A stretch of DNA of 64,000 nt, taken from contig CAZSAT010000007.1 of the NCBI GenBank assembly GCA_964604675.1, positions 37,620 through 101,619 on the forward strand, in the 5' to 3' direction. This stretch comes from CAZSAT01 sp964604675. GTDB lineage: Bacteria > Myxococcota_A > UBA796 > CAJQPC01. The notes below the pieces were generated by a model. It searched no databases. It had not been told where the DNA came from and was given only the letters and a program-made list of their open reading frames with translations. Position 1 is the stretch's first letter. The number at the start of each line of letters is the position of its first letter. Made by a program: the position numbers and the translations under genes. Positions 35,485 through 44,697 of this stretch are shown in pieces.

Positions 35485-36885
35485 GTGAACCTCTTCGACC
35501 ATCTCGACGCGGCGGTACGAGCCAGCCTGGACGACCTCGCCGAGACCGTTCGCGCGCGGTCCGGTGAGCGGATCATCCGGCGTGGTGAACGCGACGGCGA
35601 TCTCTTCCGTGTGATCAGCGGACGGCTGGAGGTGGTGGACGGGCGCTCCCGACCGGAGCTCGTGCTGGGCGTGCTCGGTCCCGGCGCGGTGGTCGGTGAG
35701 ATGGCCTTCGTGGCCGGTTCTGCTCGCAGCGCCGATGTGCGCGCCGGGTCCGACACGGTGCTCTTGCGTTGGCCCAGGTCCACGCTGAACACGTGGCTGG
35801 GCGATGACGCGGCGGCCTCGGCGAACTTCCACCGCGCGGTGAGCCTGGTGCTTGCCGAGCGCCTGGAGCGTCTGAACCGCGAGGCGGCGAGCGGAAGCTT
35901 CGTCGATCGCAGCGCCGCCGTCAGCGCTGACGACGCGTCGCGCGTTCGTCGGCTGGCCGAGAGCCTGAAGCTCGCCTTCATCGACATCGAGAACCAGCTC
36001 GTGCCAGGAAGGGAGCTCGACCACCGCCGGGAGCTGGGCACTGCGCTCGGCGCGTTCATCGGGCAGGGCGAGAACCTGTTCAAGGCGCTGCAGCCCGAGG
36101 CCCGCATCGGAGCTGGCAAGCTGCTGTCCCGGGAGCTGCATCCCTACCTCGCCCGGTCGCGCTTCGCGGAGCTCGCGCGGCGGCAGGACGAGGCCAGCCG
36201 CGCGCCCCTGCTCGGCCACCTCCTCGTGGCGGCGCCCGAGGGGACCGACCCCCTCGGACGGCTGCTCGACGCCATCCTGTTGGAGCTGCCCACCGCGCGC
36301 GGGCTGCGCCGACGGATGGAGGCCACCGCCGACCATCTCGAGGCGCTCGCCCCGAGCCTTCCCGACGGTTCCTTGAAGCTGGGGGTGGTCGGCGTGGGCA
36401 GCGGCGCCCTGGTCGCAGCCCTCGGCCAGGTCTACGGCCGGCGCGCCGCGGAGCTGACCTGTGTCGACAACGACCGGCGCGCGCTCGCGTTTCTCCAGTC
36501 GGGGACCGAAGGGCACACCTCGAAGCTCAAGCTCCGCCTCCAGCACGAGGATCTCGCCGCGCTCTTCCGGGGTCGCTCGGAGACCTGGATCGACGCCCAC
36601 GACGTGGTGGTGCTCCACGGTGTGGTGGATCACCTCCCCGACCGCGTGGTCGGAGCCAGCGGTCCGGTGTTGAAGAAGTTGTTGCGCCCCGGCGGGCACC
36701 TCGTGGTCAGCGTGCTCTCGCCGGGAGCCGACTCCTTCTTCTTCGAACACCTGCTGGGCTGGCCCACCGTTCGGCGCGACCCCGTGGTCTTCGTGGAGGT
36801 GCTCAAGAGCCTCGGCTTCCGGGACGTCTCGGTGGCGTGGTCGAAGGCTCCGGCGCACGTCGTGACGGCACGCGCGCCCGCGTAG
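35485..36885 (+). CDS. Cyclic-nucleotide-binding domain fused to a SAM-dependent methyltransferase
   Basis: A 466-residue protein with GTG start. Residues ~1-125 form a cNMP-binding barrel (GERIIRRGERDGDLFRVISGRLEVVD, then VLGPGAVVGEMAFVAGSARSADVRA, the phosphate-binding cassette). A helical linker follows at about 150-260. From about residue 295, GVVGVGSGALVAALGQVYG and ELTCVDNDRRALAF match a Rossmann methyltransferase (motifs I and II), followed by DVVVLHGVVDHLPD and LLRPGGHLVVSVL. This implies methylation gated by a nucleotide ligand, but the substrate and the ligand are unknown. It is divergent from the (PE)n protein gene, 47 bp away. Confidence 0.8.
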   Translation: MNLFDHLDAAVRASLDDLAETVRARSGERIIRRGERDGDLFRVISGRLEVVDGRSRPELVLGVLGPGAVVGEMAFVAGSARSADVRAGSDTVLLRWPRSTLNTWLGDDAAASANFHRAVSLVLAERLERLNREAASGSFVDRSAAVSADDASRVRRLAESLKLAFIDIENQLVPGRELDHRRELGTALGAFIGQGENLFKALQPEARIGAGKLLSRELHPYLARSRFAELARRQDEASRAPLLGHLLVAAPEGTDPLGRLLDAILLELPTARGLRRRMEATADHLEALAPSLPDGSLKLGVVGVGSGALVAALGQVYGRRAAELTCVDNDRRALAFLQSGTEGHTSKLKLRLQHEDLAALFRGRSETWIDAHDVVVLHGVVDHLPDRVVGASGPVLKKLLRPGGHLVVSVLSPGADSFFFEHLLGWPTVRRDPVVFVEVLKSLGFRDVSVAWSKAPAHVVTARAPA

Positions 36886-36986
36886 GCGGTCGGGCGAGGT
36901 TGCGCGCAGGGGTCAGAACTGCTTACGCTTCGACGCCAGCCGCGGCGCGACCTCTGTCGATGGCCCGGTCTCGTGGAGGTGGTTTG

Positions 36987-37847
36987 ATGCAGCAGCTCAC
37001 CCGGATGTTGGTCAAGGGCGCGTCCCTGACGCTGGTCCTCGCCTTGACCGCTTGTTCCGGCGAAGAGGCGGCGCCGCCGCAGGAGCCCGCCGCGGCTCCC
37101 GAGCCGGTGAAGAACACGCCGCCGCCTCAGCTCGACCTGGCGGAGCTCACCGCCGCGGCCGACGAGATCGCCCTCGTCCCGAGCCCTGGGGAGATGCAGC
37201 GCGCGCTCGATGCGGCGGGCATCCAGGCCCAGCTGGCCGACTCGGTGCAGGCGCGCACGCTGAAGATGGAGGTCCCGAACAAGGACCAGGTCGCCGTGCG
37301 CACCGGCGTGGTACTGGCCGACCTGCTGCTCACCGTCAAGTCGGCCGAGACGGCGGCCCTCGTCGGGCACCTCGACAGCGTGAAGGCGGGCATGACCCAG
37401 CTCGGTGCGGGGTCGGACATTCCGGCCACCATCGACGACATGAAGGCACGCATCGACAACGACTCCGTCACACGCGATGACCTCATCAAGGAGCTCGACG
37501 AGCTCAGCGGTGCGGTCATCCCGGAGCTCGAGTACGAGTCGGGCGACCGTGCGGTGCCGCTCATCCAGGCCGGATCCTGGCTCGAGGGCGCCAACCTCGT
37601 CGCCGGTGCCATTCGGGCCAGCGGCAACTTCGGCGCTGCCGACGAGCTGCTGAAGCAGCCGGCGGTCGTGGGCTACTTCCAGAAGTACGTGGCCAACGAA
37701 GGCGCCGACAAGGCCCCTTCCGATGTGATCGCCCAGCTGACCACCACGCTGGACACGCTCGCGGAGATCTGCGGGCACGAGACCCTGTCCGAAGAGGACG
37801 TCAACACCATCCACACGACCACTTCTGCGGTCCTGGACCTGCTCTAG
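36987..37847 (+). CDS. Unrecognised lipoprotein, helical
   Basis: A 286-residue protein with signal MQQLTRMLVKGASLTLVLALTAC. A Pro/Ala/Glu-rich linker is followed by an all-helical domain of ~220 residues (DLAELTAAADEIALVPSPGEMQRAL...). Almost no cysteines follow the lipobox. No family is recognised. The GGAGG at 36975-36979 precedes the ATG. It is 9 bp ahead of the next gene and likely forms an operon through the ABC transporter. Confidence 0.68.
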   Translation: MQQLTRMLVKGASLTLVLALTACSGEEAAPPQEPAAAPEPVKNTPPPQLDLAELTAAADEIALVPSPGEMQRALDAAGIQAQLADSVQARTLKMEVPNKDQVAVRTGVVLADLLLTVKSAETAALVGHLDSVKAGMTQLGAGSDIPATIDDMKARIDNDSVTRDDLIKELDELSGAVIPELEYESGDRAVPLIQAGSWLEGANLVAGAIRASGNFGAADELLKQPAVVGYFQKYVANEGADKAPSDVIAQLTTTLDTLAEICGHETLSEEDVNTIHTTTSAVLDLL

Positions 37848-37856
37848 GAGCTTCCG

Positions 37857-38294
37857 ATGAAGCGGGCATTGCTTCTCACGTTCGCGCTCGGCGCCACCGC
37901 TCTGTTGGGCTCGGAGCCCGTGCAGGCGGACGAAAAGGAGGCCGAAAGCTGCCTCCGCACCAAGATCTGGGATGGCTACAGCGATGGCTGGCGGGTTCGC
38001 ACCGCCACCTCCGCCACGCTGGCCCAGGCCGAGTACCGCATCTACCTCGTCACCCTCTACAAGGGGAACGAGTACAAGATGTTCGCCTGCGGTGACGCCG
38101 AGGCCAAGGATGTGGGGCTGGTGCTTCACGACTCCGACGGCAACGTGCTCGTGCAGGACGAGGGTGCCGATCGTGAACCCCTGGTCAGCTACACCCCGAC
38201 CGCCACGGACACCTACTTCGTGGTCGTGCACGCCAGCCAGCTGAACAACGCCGAAGGCAAGTCCGGCATCGGCATGGCCGTCACCTTCCGCTAG
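37857..38294 (+). CDS. Small secreted beta-sandwich protein
   Basis: A 145-residue protein with signal MKRALLLTFALGATALLGSEPVQA. The mature part, with two cysteines (CLR, CGD) and a pattern YRIYLVTLYKGNEYKMFACGDAEAKDVGLVLHDSDGNVLVQDEG, resembles bacterial pre-peptidase C-terminal (PPC-like) beta sandwiches. The final TDTYFVVVHASQLNNAEGKSGIGMAVTF supports this. A periplasmic role is assumed. It sits between the helical lipoprotein and the ABC transporter genes, with gaps of 9 and 7 bp. Confidence 0.68.
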   Translation: MKRALLLTFALGATALLGSEPVQADEKEAESCLRTKIWDGYSDGWRVRTATSATLAQAEYRIYLVTLYKGNEYKMFACGDAEAKDVGLVLHDSDGNVLVQDEGADREPLVSYTPTATDTYFVVVHASQLNNAEGKSGIGMAVTFR

Positions 38295-38301
38295 CGCCCG
38301 C

Positions 38302-40860
38302 ATGGGCCCGAACACACGTCCCGGGGGGGCGGGTGCCTTGGAGCGGAGGCTCCAGGACGCCCTCGATCGACGGGGCATCGTCGCGCGGGCCGACGCCGTG
38401 GCGTTCGCGCTCGACCTGGCTCGCCTGCTGGTGCGTTCTTCGGGCGCACCGCTCGCGGAGGTCGAGCGCAGTGCACTCGACGAAGCGCTCGCTCGCCGCA
38501 CCGAGCTCTCCCCCGAGGCGCGCGGCCTCCTGATCGAGCTCGTGCTCGACCCGCGCTTCCGCAGCTCCCTCTCCGACAGCGAGCTGGAGGCCTTCCGGTG
38601 GCGGTTTGGCCAGGAAGCGGCCGAGCGACTGGCGGCGGAGCGCGCCGACGAGGTCGATCTCGCCGGCTTCGCGCAGCGCTACGGTCCCGAAGAGGCCCTG
38701 CTGCTCCTCGACGGTCTGTTCCGAATCGCCGGTGCCGACGGTCGGGTGGACAGCCGCGAGTCCCGCGCGCTCGAGCAGGCCGCCGACGACCTCGGCATCG
38801 GAGGCGTGGTCTACGCGTGCCTGCTCCAACGCTACGACCCGCGTCATGGCGCGGGCGATCTCACCTGGCGGCTCGCGTCGGAGCGCGTGACCGTCGGCCG
38901 CTCGGCCGCCAACGACGTGGTCATCCCCGACCCGCAGGTGGCCGCGCACCACTGCACCTTCATCCGCTCCGGCGAGGGCTGGCGGGTGGTCGACGCCGGG
39001 AGCGGTCGCCCCGTGCTGCTCGACGGCGTGCCGATCAGCTCCGCCCCGATGTCGATGGGCGCCGTCGTCCGCATCGGACCGTGGCGCCTGCAGGTCATCG
39101 ACACGGTGCTCAAGGCCCAGTGCCACCGCACCTTCTCCGCGCTCACCGCTCGCGGGCTCACGCGCCACATCGGCGAGGTCACCTTGCTCGAGGACGTCGA
39201 CTTCACCCTCTTCGAGGGCGAGGTGGTGGCCCTGGTGGGGCCCTCGGGAGCGGGCAAGACCACCCTGATCAACGCGATCTGCGGCATCGCCCCGGCCGAC
39301 ACCGGCGAGGTCGCGCTCGACGGAGACGACTTCCACGCCATCCTCGCCGAGGACAAGTCGGCAGTCGGCCTGGTGCCGCAGGACGACCTCGTGCACCCCG
39401 AGCTGAGGGTCGAGGAGTCGTTGTTCTACTCGGGCCGGCTCCGGCACGAACGCCGTTTCGGCGACCGCGAGGTCAAGCGCGAGGTCGATCGCGTGCTCGA
39501 GGAGCTCGGCATCGAGCACATCCGCGACTCGCGCATCGGCGATGCCCTGAAGCGCGGGATCTCGGGCGGGCAGCGCAAGCGGGTCAACCTCGGCCAGGAG
39601 CTGCTCACGCGCTCCACCCGGATGCTCTTCCTGGACGAGCCCACGTCGGGCCTGGACCCGAGGTCCGCCCACGACATCGTGAGCCAGGTCCGGCAGCTCG
39701 CTGACGAGCACGGGCGCATCGTGTTCCTGGTCACGCACGATCTGACGCCGGGCATCCTGGCGCAGGTCGACCACCTGATGGTGCTGGTCCCGGGGGGACG
39801 CATCGCCTACTTCGGCCCGCCGGCCGAAGCGAGCGGGTACTTCGGCGTCGCGAGCCCGGACCTGCTCTTCGACCGGCTCGGCGAGCGCTCGTCGGAGGAG
39901 TGGGCAGCGCTCTGGAAGGAGAGCCGCCACCACCGCACCTACGTGGCCACGCGCGGCGTGATGCTCGAGCGACTCGGCGCCCAGGCCGGGCACGAGGCCA
40001 CCCCCGCCCGGAAGAAGACGGTCGACGAGCCGCTGAAGGGCGCGGGCTTCTTCACCCAGCTGCGCGCACTCACCCAGCGCTACGCCCTGACCAAGGTGCG
40101 TGACCGGATCGGGCTCGGGGTGCTGGCGTTGCAGCCCCTCGTCCTGGCCATCGTGATCTGGGCGGTGTTCCCGGTCCCGACGTCCCGCCTGCTGTTCATG
40201 ATGTCGCTGTCGTGCCTCTGGTTCGGCATGTCGATGGCGGTCCGGGAGCTGATCAGCGACCGCACGATCTGGCGCCGCGAGCGCAAGGTGGGGGTGGGGG
40301 TCACCCCCTACCTGGCGTCGAAGACCGGCGTGCTCGGCGTGCTCTGCGCGCTGCAGTGCGGACTCTTCACCAGCATCGTCTGGGCGATGATGCGGCTGGG
40401 CGACTACGGCTACGGCGTGCTCGACCTCGCGGCGGTCGCAGCGCTCACGGGCTTCGCCGGGGTGTCCTTGGGGCTCCTGGTCAGCGCGCTGTACACCAGC
40501 TCGGAAGCTGCCGTGGGCACGCTCCCACTGCTCCTCATCCCGAACATCTGCTTCTGCTCGGTGATGGTCTCGCTCAAGGACATGGCGCCCGCGGCCCTGG
40601 CGCTGACCTGGGTCACGCCGGAGCGCTACGCCTACGATCTGATGCTGAAGGTGGGCACGCACCTCGAGGACGTCAGCCGGGTGCCCGGCAAGTGGGACAA
40701 GAAGCCCATCTCCGGACCGCTCTACGACCTCGGCCTGAAGGGGGCGGGGGTCGAGGACGTGGGGCTCACCGAGCCGATGCTGGTCGGAGCGCTGCTCGCC
40801 TTCGCTGCGGTCTTCTTGGCGGGCACCTGGATCAGCACCTGGGCGCGCGACAGGGACTGA
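38302..40860 (+). CDS. TerB-FHA-ABC half-transporter fusion (ABCG-like)
   Basis: An 852-residue protein. An N-terminal helical region carries a TerB-like motif (LLLLDGLFRIAGADGRVDSRES, about residue 130-155). An FHA phosphothreonine-binding domain lies at ~190-260 (VTVGRSAANDVVIPDPQVAAHHCTFI). The ABC ATPase has Walker A GPSGAGKTT near 313, signature SGGQRKRVNL near 421 and Walker B MLFLDEPTSGLDP. An ABC-2 membrane domain with six helices runs from about 600. Domain order ATPase-then-membrane with FHA in front is like ABCG-type fusions found in myxobacteria and actinobacteria, controlled by Ser/Thr kinases. Substrate unknown. It is the last of three adjacent genes. Confidence 0.88.
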   Translation: MGPNTRPGGAGALERRLQDALDRRGIVARADAVAFALDLARLLVRSSGAPLAEVERSALDEALARRTELSPEARGLLIELVLDPRFRSSLSDSELEAFRWRFGQEAAERLAAERADEVDLAGFAQRYGPEEALLLLDGLFRIAGADGRVDSRESRALEQAADDLGIGGVVYACLLQRYDPRHGAGDLTWRLASERVTVGRSAANDVVIPDPQVAAHHCTFIRSGEGWRVVDAGSGRPVLLDGVPISSAPMSMGAVVRIGPWRLQVIDTVLKAQCHRTFSALTARGLTRHIGEVTLLEDVDFTLFEGEVVALVGPSGAGKTTLINAICGIAPADTGEVALDGDDFHAILAEDKSAVGLVPQDDLVHPELRVEESLFYSGRLRHERRFGDREVKREVDRVLEELGIEHIRDSRIGDALKRGISGGQRKRVNLGQELLTRSTRMLFLDEPTSGLDPRSAHDIVSQVRQLADEHGRIVFLVTHDLTPGILAQVDHLMVLVPGGRIAYFGPPAEASGYFGVASPDLLFDRLGERSSEEWAALWKESRHHRTYVATRGVMLERLGAQAGHEATPARKKTVDEPLKGAGFFTQLRALTQRYALTKVRDRIGLGVLALQPLVLAIVIWAVFPVPTSRLLFMMSLSCLWFGMSMAVRELISDRTIWRRERKVGVGVTPYLASKTGVLGVLCALQCGLFTSIVWAMMRLGDYGYGVLDLAAVAALTGFAGVSLGLLVSALYTSSEAAVGTLPLLLIPNICFCSVMVSLKDMAPAALALTWVTPERYAYDLMLKVGTHLEDVSRVPGKWDKKPISGPLYDLGLKGAGVEDVGLTEPMLVGALLAFAAVFLAGTWISTWARDRD

Positions 40861-40893
40861 TCGGCGTCGGCACGCGTCGGGTATCGTTCGGCG

Positions 40894-42168
40894 GTGGTCG
40901 TCTCCTTCCTGCTGGCTTGCGCGGATCCGGCGTCTGTGGTCTCGGCCGAGACCGCCGAACCGGCCGCGGACACCGACGCCGCGACTGAAGACCCCCTGCC
41001 CGACACCGGGGAGGTGGCGAACGACCCCCCGATCGATGTCGGAACGATCGGCGACCAGGAGCTGGACGACAGCTGGATCTTCTCGGCGGAGGTGATCCAC
41101 GAGATCGCGCTGGAGCTCCCCCAGGCCACGATCGATGCCTTGGCGGCCGACCCCTACACCTACGCGGAAGCGAGCGTCACGATCGACGGCGAGGTGATGG
41201 ACCCCGTGGGCCTGCGCCTGCGCGGCAAGATCGGCTCGTTCCGCGATCTGGGCGGCAAGCCGAAGTTCAAGATCGACTTCAACCAGTACGTGGAGGACCA
41301 GCGCTTCTACGGGCTCGAGACCCTGTCGCTGAACAACTCGATCGTGGACTGCAGCTACCTCAAGGAAGCCATCGGCTACCGCATGTTCGAGGCCGCGGGG
41401 GTGGCGGCGTCGCGGACCGGCTTTGCCGAGGTCACCGTCAACGGGGCCGCGTATGGGCTCTACGTGGTGGTGGAGGTGCCGGACGACCGCTTCCTGCGGC
41501 GGCACTGGGCCGACCCCTCCGGTCGGCTGTACGACGGCAAGTACGTCTGGTACGGCGGCTACAGCTACACGCTGTTGGACTTCGGCGACGGGGTCGACAG
41601 CCTCTTCCAGCTGGAGGAAGGGCTCGACGTCGGCAACGCCGACATCGTGGCGGTGAGCGAGGCCATGGCCGCGTCGTGGGGGCTGCCAAGCTGGGAAGCC
41701 GACATGGCTTCGGTCATCGACTGGGACGTGCACCACCGGATGTGGGCGGTCGAGCAGTGGATCGGCCAGAACGACGGCTACTCGCTCAACACCAACAACT
41801 ACCGGGTGTACTTCGATCCCAGCGACGGCCTGGCGGACATGATCCCGTGGGACCTGGACTACTCGTTCCTCTACGACCACCAGTGGGGCCTGTCGTGGTC
41901 GTCCACCCGCGGCAACCTGACCTATGGCTGCCTGCAGGATGCCGCGTGCGTGGCCACCCACCAGGCGGTCATGGCCGAGGTGCTCGAGGCCATCGAGGCC
42001 GCGGATCCAGTCGCACAGTTCGACGCCATGGTCGCGGTCATCGCCGACTCGGGGGCCAGCGACCCGCGGCGTGAGTGCGCCACGAGCAGCGTCACCGACA
42101 CCCAGGCCTACGTGCGCGGCTGGCTCGAGGACCAGAACGTGCAGATGAGGACCTGGTGGGGCCTGTGA
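40894..42168 (+). CDS. CotH-kinase-like lipoprotein
   Basis: A 424-residue protein. The GTG start opens a lipoprotein signal (VVVSFLLAC), followed by an acidic linker. The body matches the CotH family: VGLRLRGKIGSFRDLGGKPKFKIDFNQY, LSLNNSIVDCSYLKEAIGYRMF, a VVVEVPDDRFLRRH strand, NTNNYRVYFDP and DMIPWDLDYSF. The last two correspond to the ATP/metal-binding Asp region. CotH proteins phosphorylate spore coat proteins in Bacillus; exported homologues in other bacteria are of unknown target. The stop overlaps the next start (TGATG). Confidence 0.85.
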   Translation: MVVSFLLACADPASVVSAETAEPAADTDAATEDPLPDTGEVANDPPIDVGTIGDQELDDSWIFSAEVIHEIALELPQATIDALAADPYTYAEASVTIDGEVMDPVGLRLRGKIGSFRDLGGKPKFKIDFNQYVEDQRFYGLETLSLNNSIVDCSYLKEAIGYRMFEAAGVAASRTGFAEVTVNGAAYGLYVVVEVPDDRFLRRHWADPSGRLYDGKYVWYGGYSYTLLDFGDGVDSLFQLEEGLDVGNADIVAVSEAMAASWGLPSWEADMASVIDWDVHHRMWAVEQWIGQNDGYSLNTNNYRVYFDPSDGLADMIPWDLDYSFLYDHQWGLSWSSTRGNLTYGCLQDAACVATHQAVMAEVLEAIEAADPVAQFDAMVAVIADSGASDPRRECATSSVTDTQAYVRGWLEDQNVQMRTWWGL

Positions 42169-43247
42169 TGCTGGGCCTCTGGGCGTGCACCTCCGGGGCG
42201 CCGGCGGAGGTCGACACGTCCCCGCGCCCGGCGCACGAGGAGTCGGTCGCCACCGAGATCGAGCACGTGGGTGACCCGATCGACACCGGGTGGGATCCGC
42301 TGGAGCTCTGCCTCAACGAGTTCATGCCCGACAACCAGTCGGTGATCGTCGAGGCGGTCGGCACCACCCCGGACTGGATCGAGCTCCACAACCCTGGCGA
42401 CGAGCCCGTGTCGCTGGACGGCTGGGTGCTCACCGACGAAGGCGACGGCTCCGGTTCCGAGCTGGACCCGCGCCTGGTGGTGGACGCGGGGGGCTTCCTG
42501 GTGCTGTACGCCGACGGCGTTCCCGCGGCAGGCTCGGACCACCTGGACTTCGGTCTGGCGGCGGAGGGCGGCGAGGTGGGCTTGTACGCGCCCGACGGTC
42601 GCGGGCAGGTGGTGCTGTATGGAGCCGTCGAGTCCGACTTCTCCGTGGCGCGGGTGCCGGACTGCTGCACCGGTCCGGGCTGCCTCGCCCACGACTTCCG
42701 CGGCTCGCCCGGGGCGCTGAACGACCCGCCGGAGCCCGTGGAGATCGAGGTGATCACGGCCGGTAGCGTGTGGTCGTGGTGGGACGCCGGTGAGCCGGAA
42801 GGGGACTGGACCTCCGCGCTCTACGATGCGACCGCCTGGTCCACAGGGCTCGGGCCCCTCGGGTTCGGCGATGCTCACCAGGTGACCGTCGTGGACGGCG
42901 GTGCTGCCGACGCCCGAACGCCGGCGATCTACTTTCGTCGCACCTTCACCGGGCCTTCGGAACCGGTGGCCCTCGCCTTCGGCCTCCAGATCGACGACGG
43001 AGCCGTCGCCTGGCTCAATGGTGAGGAAGCGGTGCGGGTGAACCTCCCGGACGGCGACATCACCCACGGCACCCTGGCGTCGGCGGCTCGCGGCGACGCT
43101 GACGAGACCACCTACTTCGCCTACACGATCGATCCCGAGCTGCTGCTCGTGGGGGAGAACGTGCTGGCCGTGGAGGTGCACCAGGCCACAGCCACCTCGA
43201 GCGACCTCAGCTTCGACGCGACCGTCACGGTGTCCATCTACGACTGA
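42168..43247 (+). CDS. Lamin-tail-domain lipoprotein
   Basis: A 359-residue protein with lipobox MLGLWAC. Residues ~45-175 form a lamin-tail domain (LCLNEFMPDN...PDWIELHNPGDEPVSLDGWVLTDEGD, then VVDAGGFLVLYADG). A C-terminal jellyroll domain follows from ~195 (SVWSWWDAGEPEGDWTSALYDATAWSTGLGPLGFGD), typical of galactose-binding-like domains on such proteins. Lamin-tail and CotH domains often occur together in exported proteins, and here they are separate but translationally coupled. Function is probably surface binding. Confidence 0.85.
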   Translation: MLGLWACTSGAPAEVDTSPRPAHEESVATEIEHVGDPIDTGWDPLELCLNEFMPDNQSVIVEAVGTTPDWIELHNPGDEPVSLDGWVLTDEGDGSGSELDPRLVVDAGGFLVLYADGVPAAGSDHLDFGLAAEGGEVGLYAPDGRGQVVLYGAVESDFSVARVPDCCTGPGCLAHDFRGSPGALNDPPEPVEIEVITAGSVWSWWDAGEPEGDWTSALYDATAWSTGLGPLGFGDAHQVTVVDGGAADARTPAIYFRRTFTGPSEPVALAFGLQIDDGAVAWLNGEEAVRVNLPDGDITHGTLASAARGDADETTYFAYTIDPELLLVGENVLAVEVHQATATSSDLSFDATVTVSIYD

Positions 43248-43266
43248 TGGGTGCTCCGACGGGCGC

Positions 43267-44622
43267 TCAGAGCACGTTGGTGTCGATCCCCTTGTAGTCC
43301 TTGTACGACTGCCGGGCGTAGTAGGCCTTCTTGGTGACCGCCTGGATGCCCGCCACTGCGTACGAGATGCCGCCCGGGTTCCAGAAGCGCCCGTCGATCA
43401 GCTCCGCGTCCACGTCGCACATCCCGCTCTCCTTCGCCAGCTCGAAGAGCCGGGTGTGGGGGTAGAGGCGGATGGGCTGCATCATCAGGAGGGTGAAGAG
43501 CCGGAAGTTCTTTCCACAGTGCATCTTCGCGTCGTAGATGAACTTGTAGAGGTTGTAGAGGCTCCTCCAGTCTTCACCCGGCGCGTTCAGGAAGAAGCTG
43601 TACTCCACGTCGATGTCGTACTTCTTCGCGATCTCGTAGGTGTAGACCAGGTCCTTGTAGCGGAAGTTCTTGTCGAGGTTGCGCAGCATGCGGTCGTCGA
43701 CGTGGTCGGGCGAGAACGACAGCAGGCCGCAGCCCGCGCGCTTCAACCAGACCATCAGCTCGTCGGGCAGGGTGTTGATCTTCTCGTTGAACCAGGCGGC
43801 CCAGCGCACCTCGAGCTTGCGGTCGACGATCTCCTTGCAGATGTCGATGCTGTGCTGCACGGGGATGTTGAAGATCTGGTCGCAGAAGAAGATGTTCTTC
43901 ACGCCGAAGTCGTAGACGAACTCCTCCATCTCGTCGACCACGTCGGCCGCCGGGCGGCACCGCACCTTGTTGCCGAGCAGGTAGGTGTCGCTGCAGTGCA
44001 CGCAGTGCAAGGCACAGCCGCGCTTGGACTGCAGCCCGATGCTCGCGAAGCTCGAGGCCGCGTAGGGCTCGAAGGGCACCAGGCCCTTCTTCGGGTTCTT
44101 GATCTCGAGGAAGTCCGTGGGGGGAGGCGAACCGGTGTAGACGATCTGGTCGCCCTTGCGGATGTAGAGGCCGCCGATCTTCTCGGGGTGCTCCAGGTCG
44201 GCCACGAGGTCGCGGAAGCGGATCTCACCCTCGCCGAACATGCCGAAGTCGACCTCGGGGAGGCGCTTCATGAAGGGCTCGGCATAGAGCGAGAAGGCCG
44301 TGCCGCCGATGACGATCTTGGAGCTCGGCGCCTGCTGCCGGATGATCCGGACGGTCTTCTCCTGGGGCTCGAAGTCGTCGGCGTGCACGCCAGGGGTCGC
44401 GACCTTGATGTTGCGCAGCGAGATGCCGACCACGTCGGGCTTGAAGGCGGCCACCTTGTCCCGGAGCAGGTCGTAGGGATCGCCCTGGGCGCGCACGATG
44501 TTCACGTCGAAGATCTCGACCTGGTAGTCATCGGGCAGGTGGGCTGCGAGGTAGCTCAGGCCGATCGGCCACACGAGCTCGAGCTCGAGGGCGGTGAAGG
44601 CCTGGACGAGGAGGACGCGCAT
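43267..44622 (-). CDS. Cobalamin-binding-domain radical SAM protein
   Basis: A 451-residue protein. Residues ~1-140 form a B12-binding-type Rossmann domain (LLVQAFTALELELVWPIGLSYLAAHL, FKPDVVGISLRN, VIGGTAFSLYAEPFM). The radical SAM core has CALHCVHC (Cys203, Cys207, Cys210) for the 4Fe-4S cluster. The usual DxHxxG cobalamin lower-ligand motif is absent, so base-off B12 binding differs or is lost. Class B radical SAM enzymes methylate or rearrange varied substrates; nothing nearby identifies this one. ATG at 44622; divergent from the next lipoprotein gene. Confidence 0.82.
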   Translation of the reverse strand: MRVLLVQAFTALELELVWPIGLSYLAAHLPDDYQVEIFDVNIVRAQGDPYDLLRDKVAAFKPDVVGISLRNIKVATPGVHADDFEPQEKTVRIIRQQAPSSKIVIGGTAFSLYAEPFMKRLPEVDFGMFGEGEIRFRDLVADLEHPEKIGGLYIRKGDQIVYTGSPPPTDFLEIKNPKKGLVPFEPYAASSFASIGLQSKRGCALHCVHCSDTYLLGNKVRCRPAADVVDEMEEFVYDFGVKNIFFCDQIFNIPVQHSIDICKEIVDRKLEVRWAAWFNEKINTLPDELMVWLKRAGCGLLSFSPDHVDDRMLRNLDKNFRYKDLVYTYEIAKKYDIDVEYSFFLNAPGEDWRSLYNLYKFIYDAKMHCGKNFRLFTLLMMQPIRLYPHTRLFELAKESGMCDVDAELIDGRFWNPGGISYAVAGIQAVTKKAYYARQSYKDYKGIDTNVL

Positions 44623-44697
44623 GGAGGGGCTCCCAGGGGCCCCGCACCTTAACGGAGAAAGGGACCAGCCGCTGCGCGAGACGGTACGCTGCGCCAC

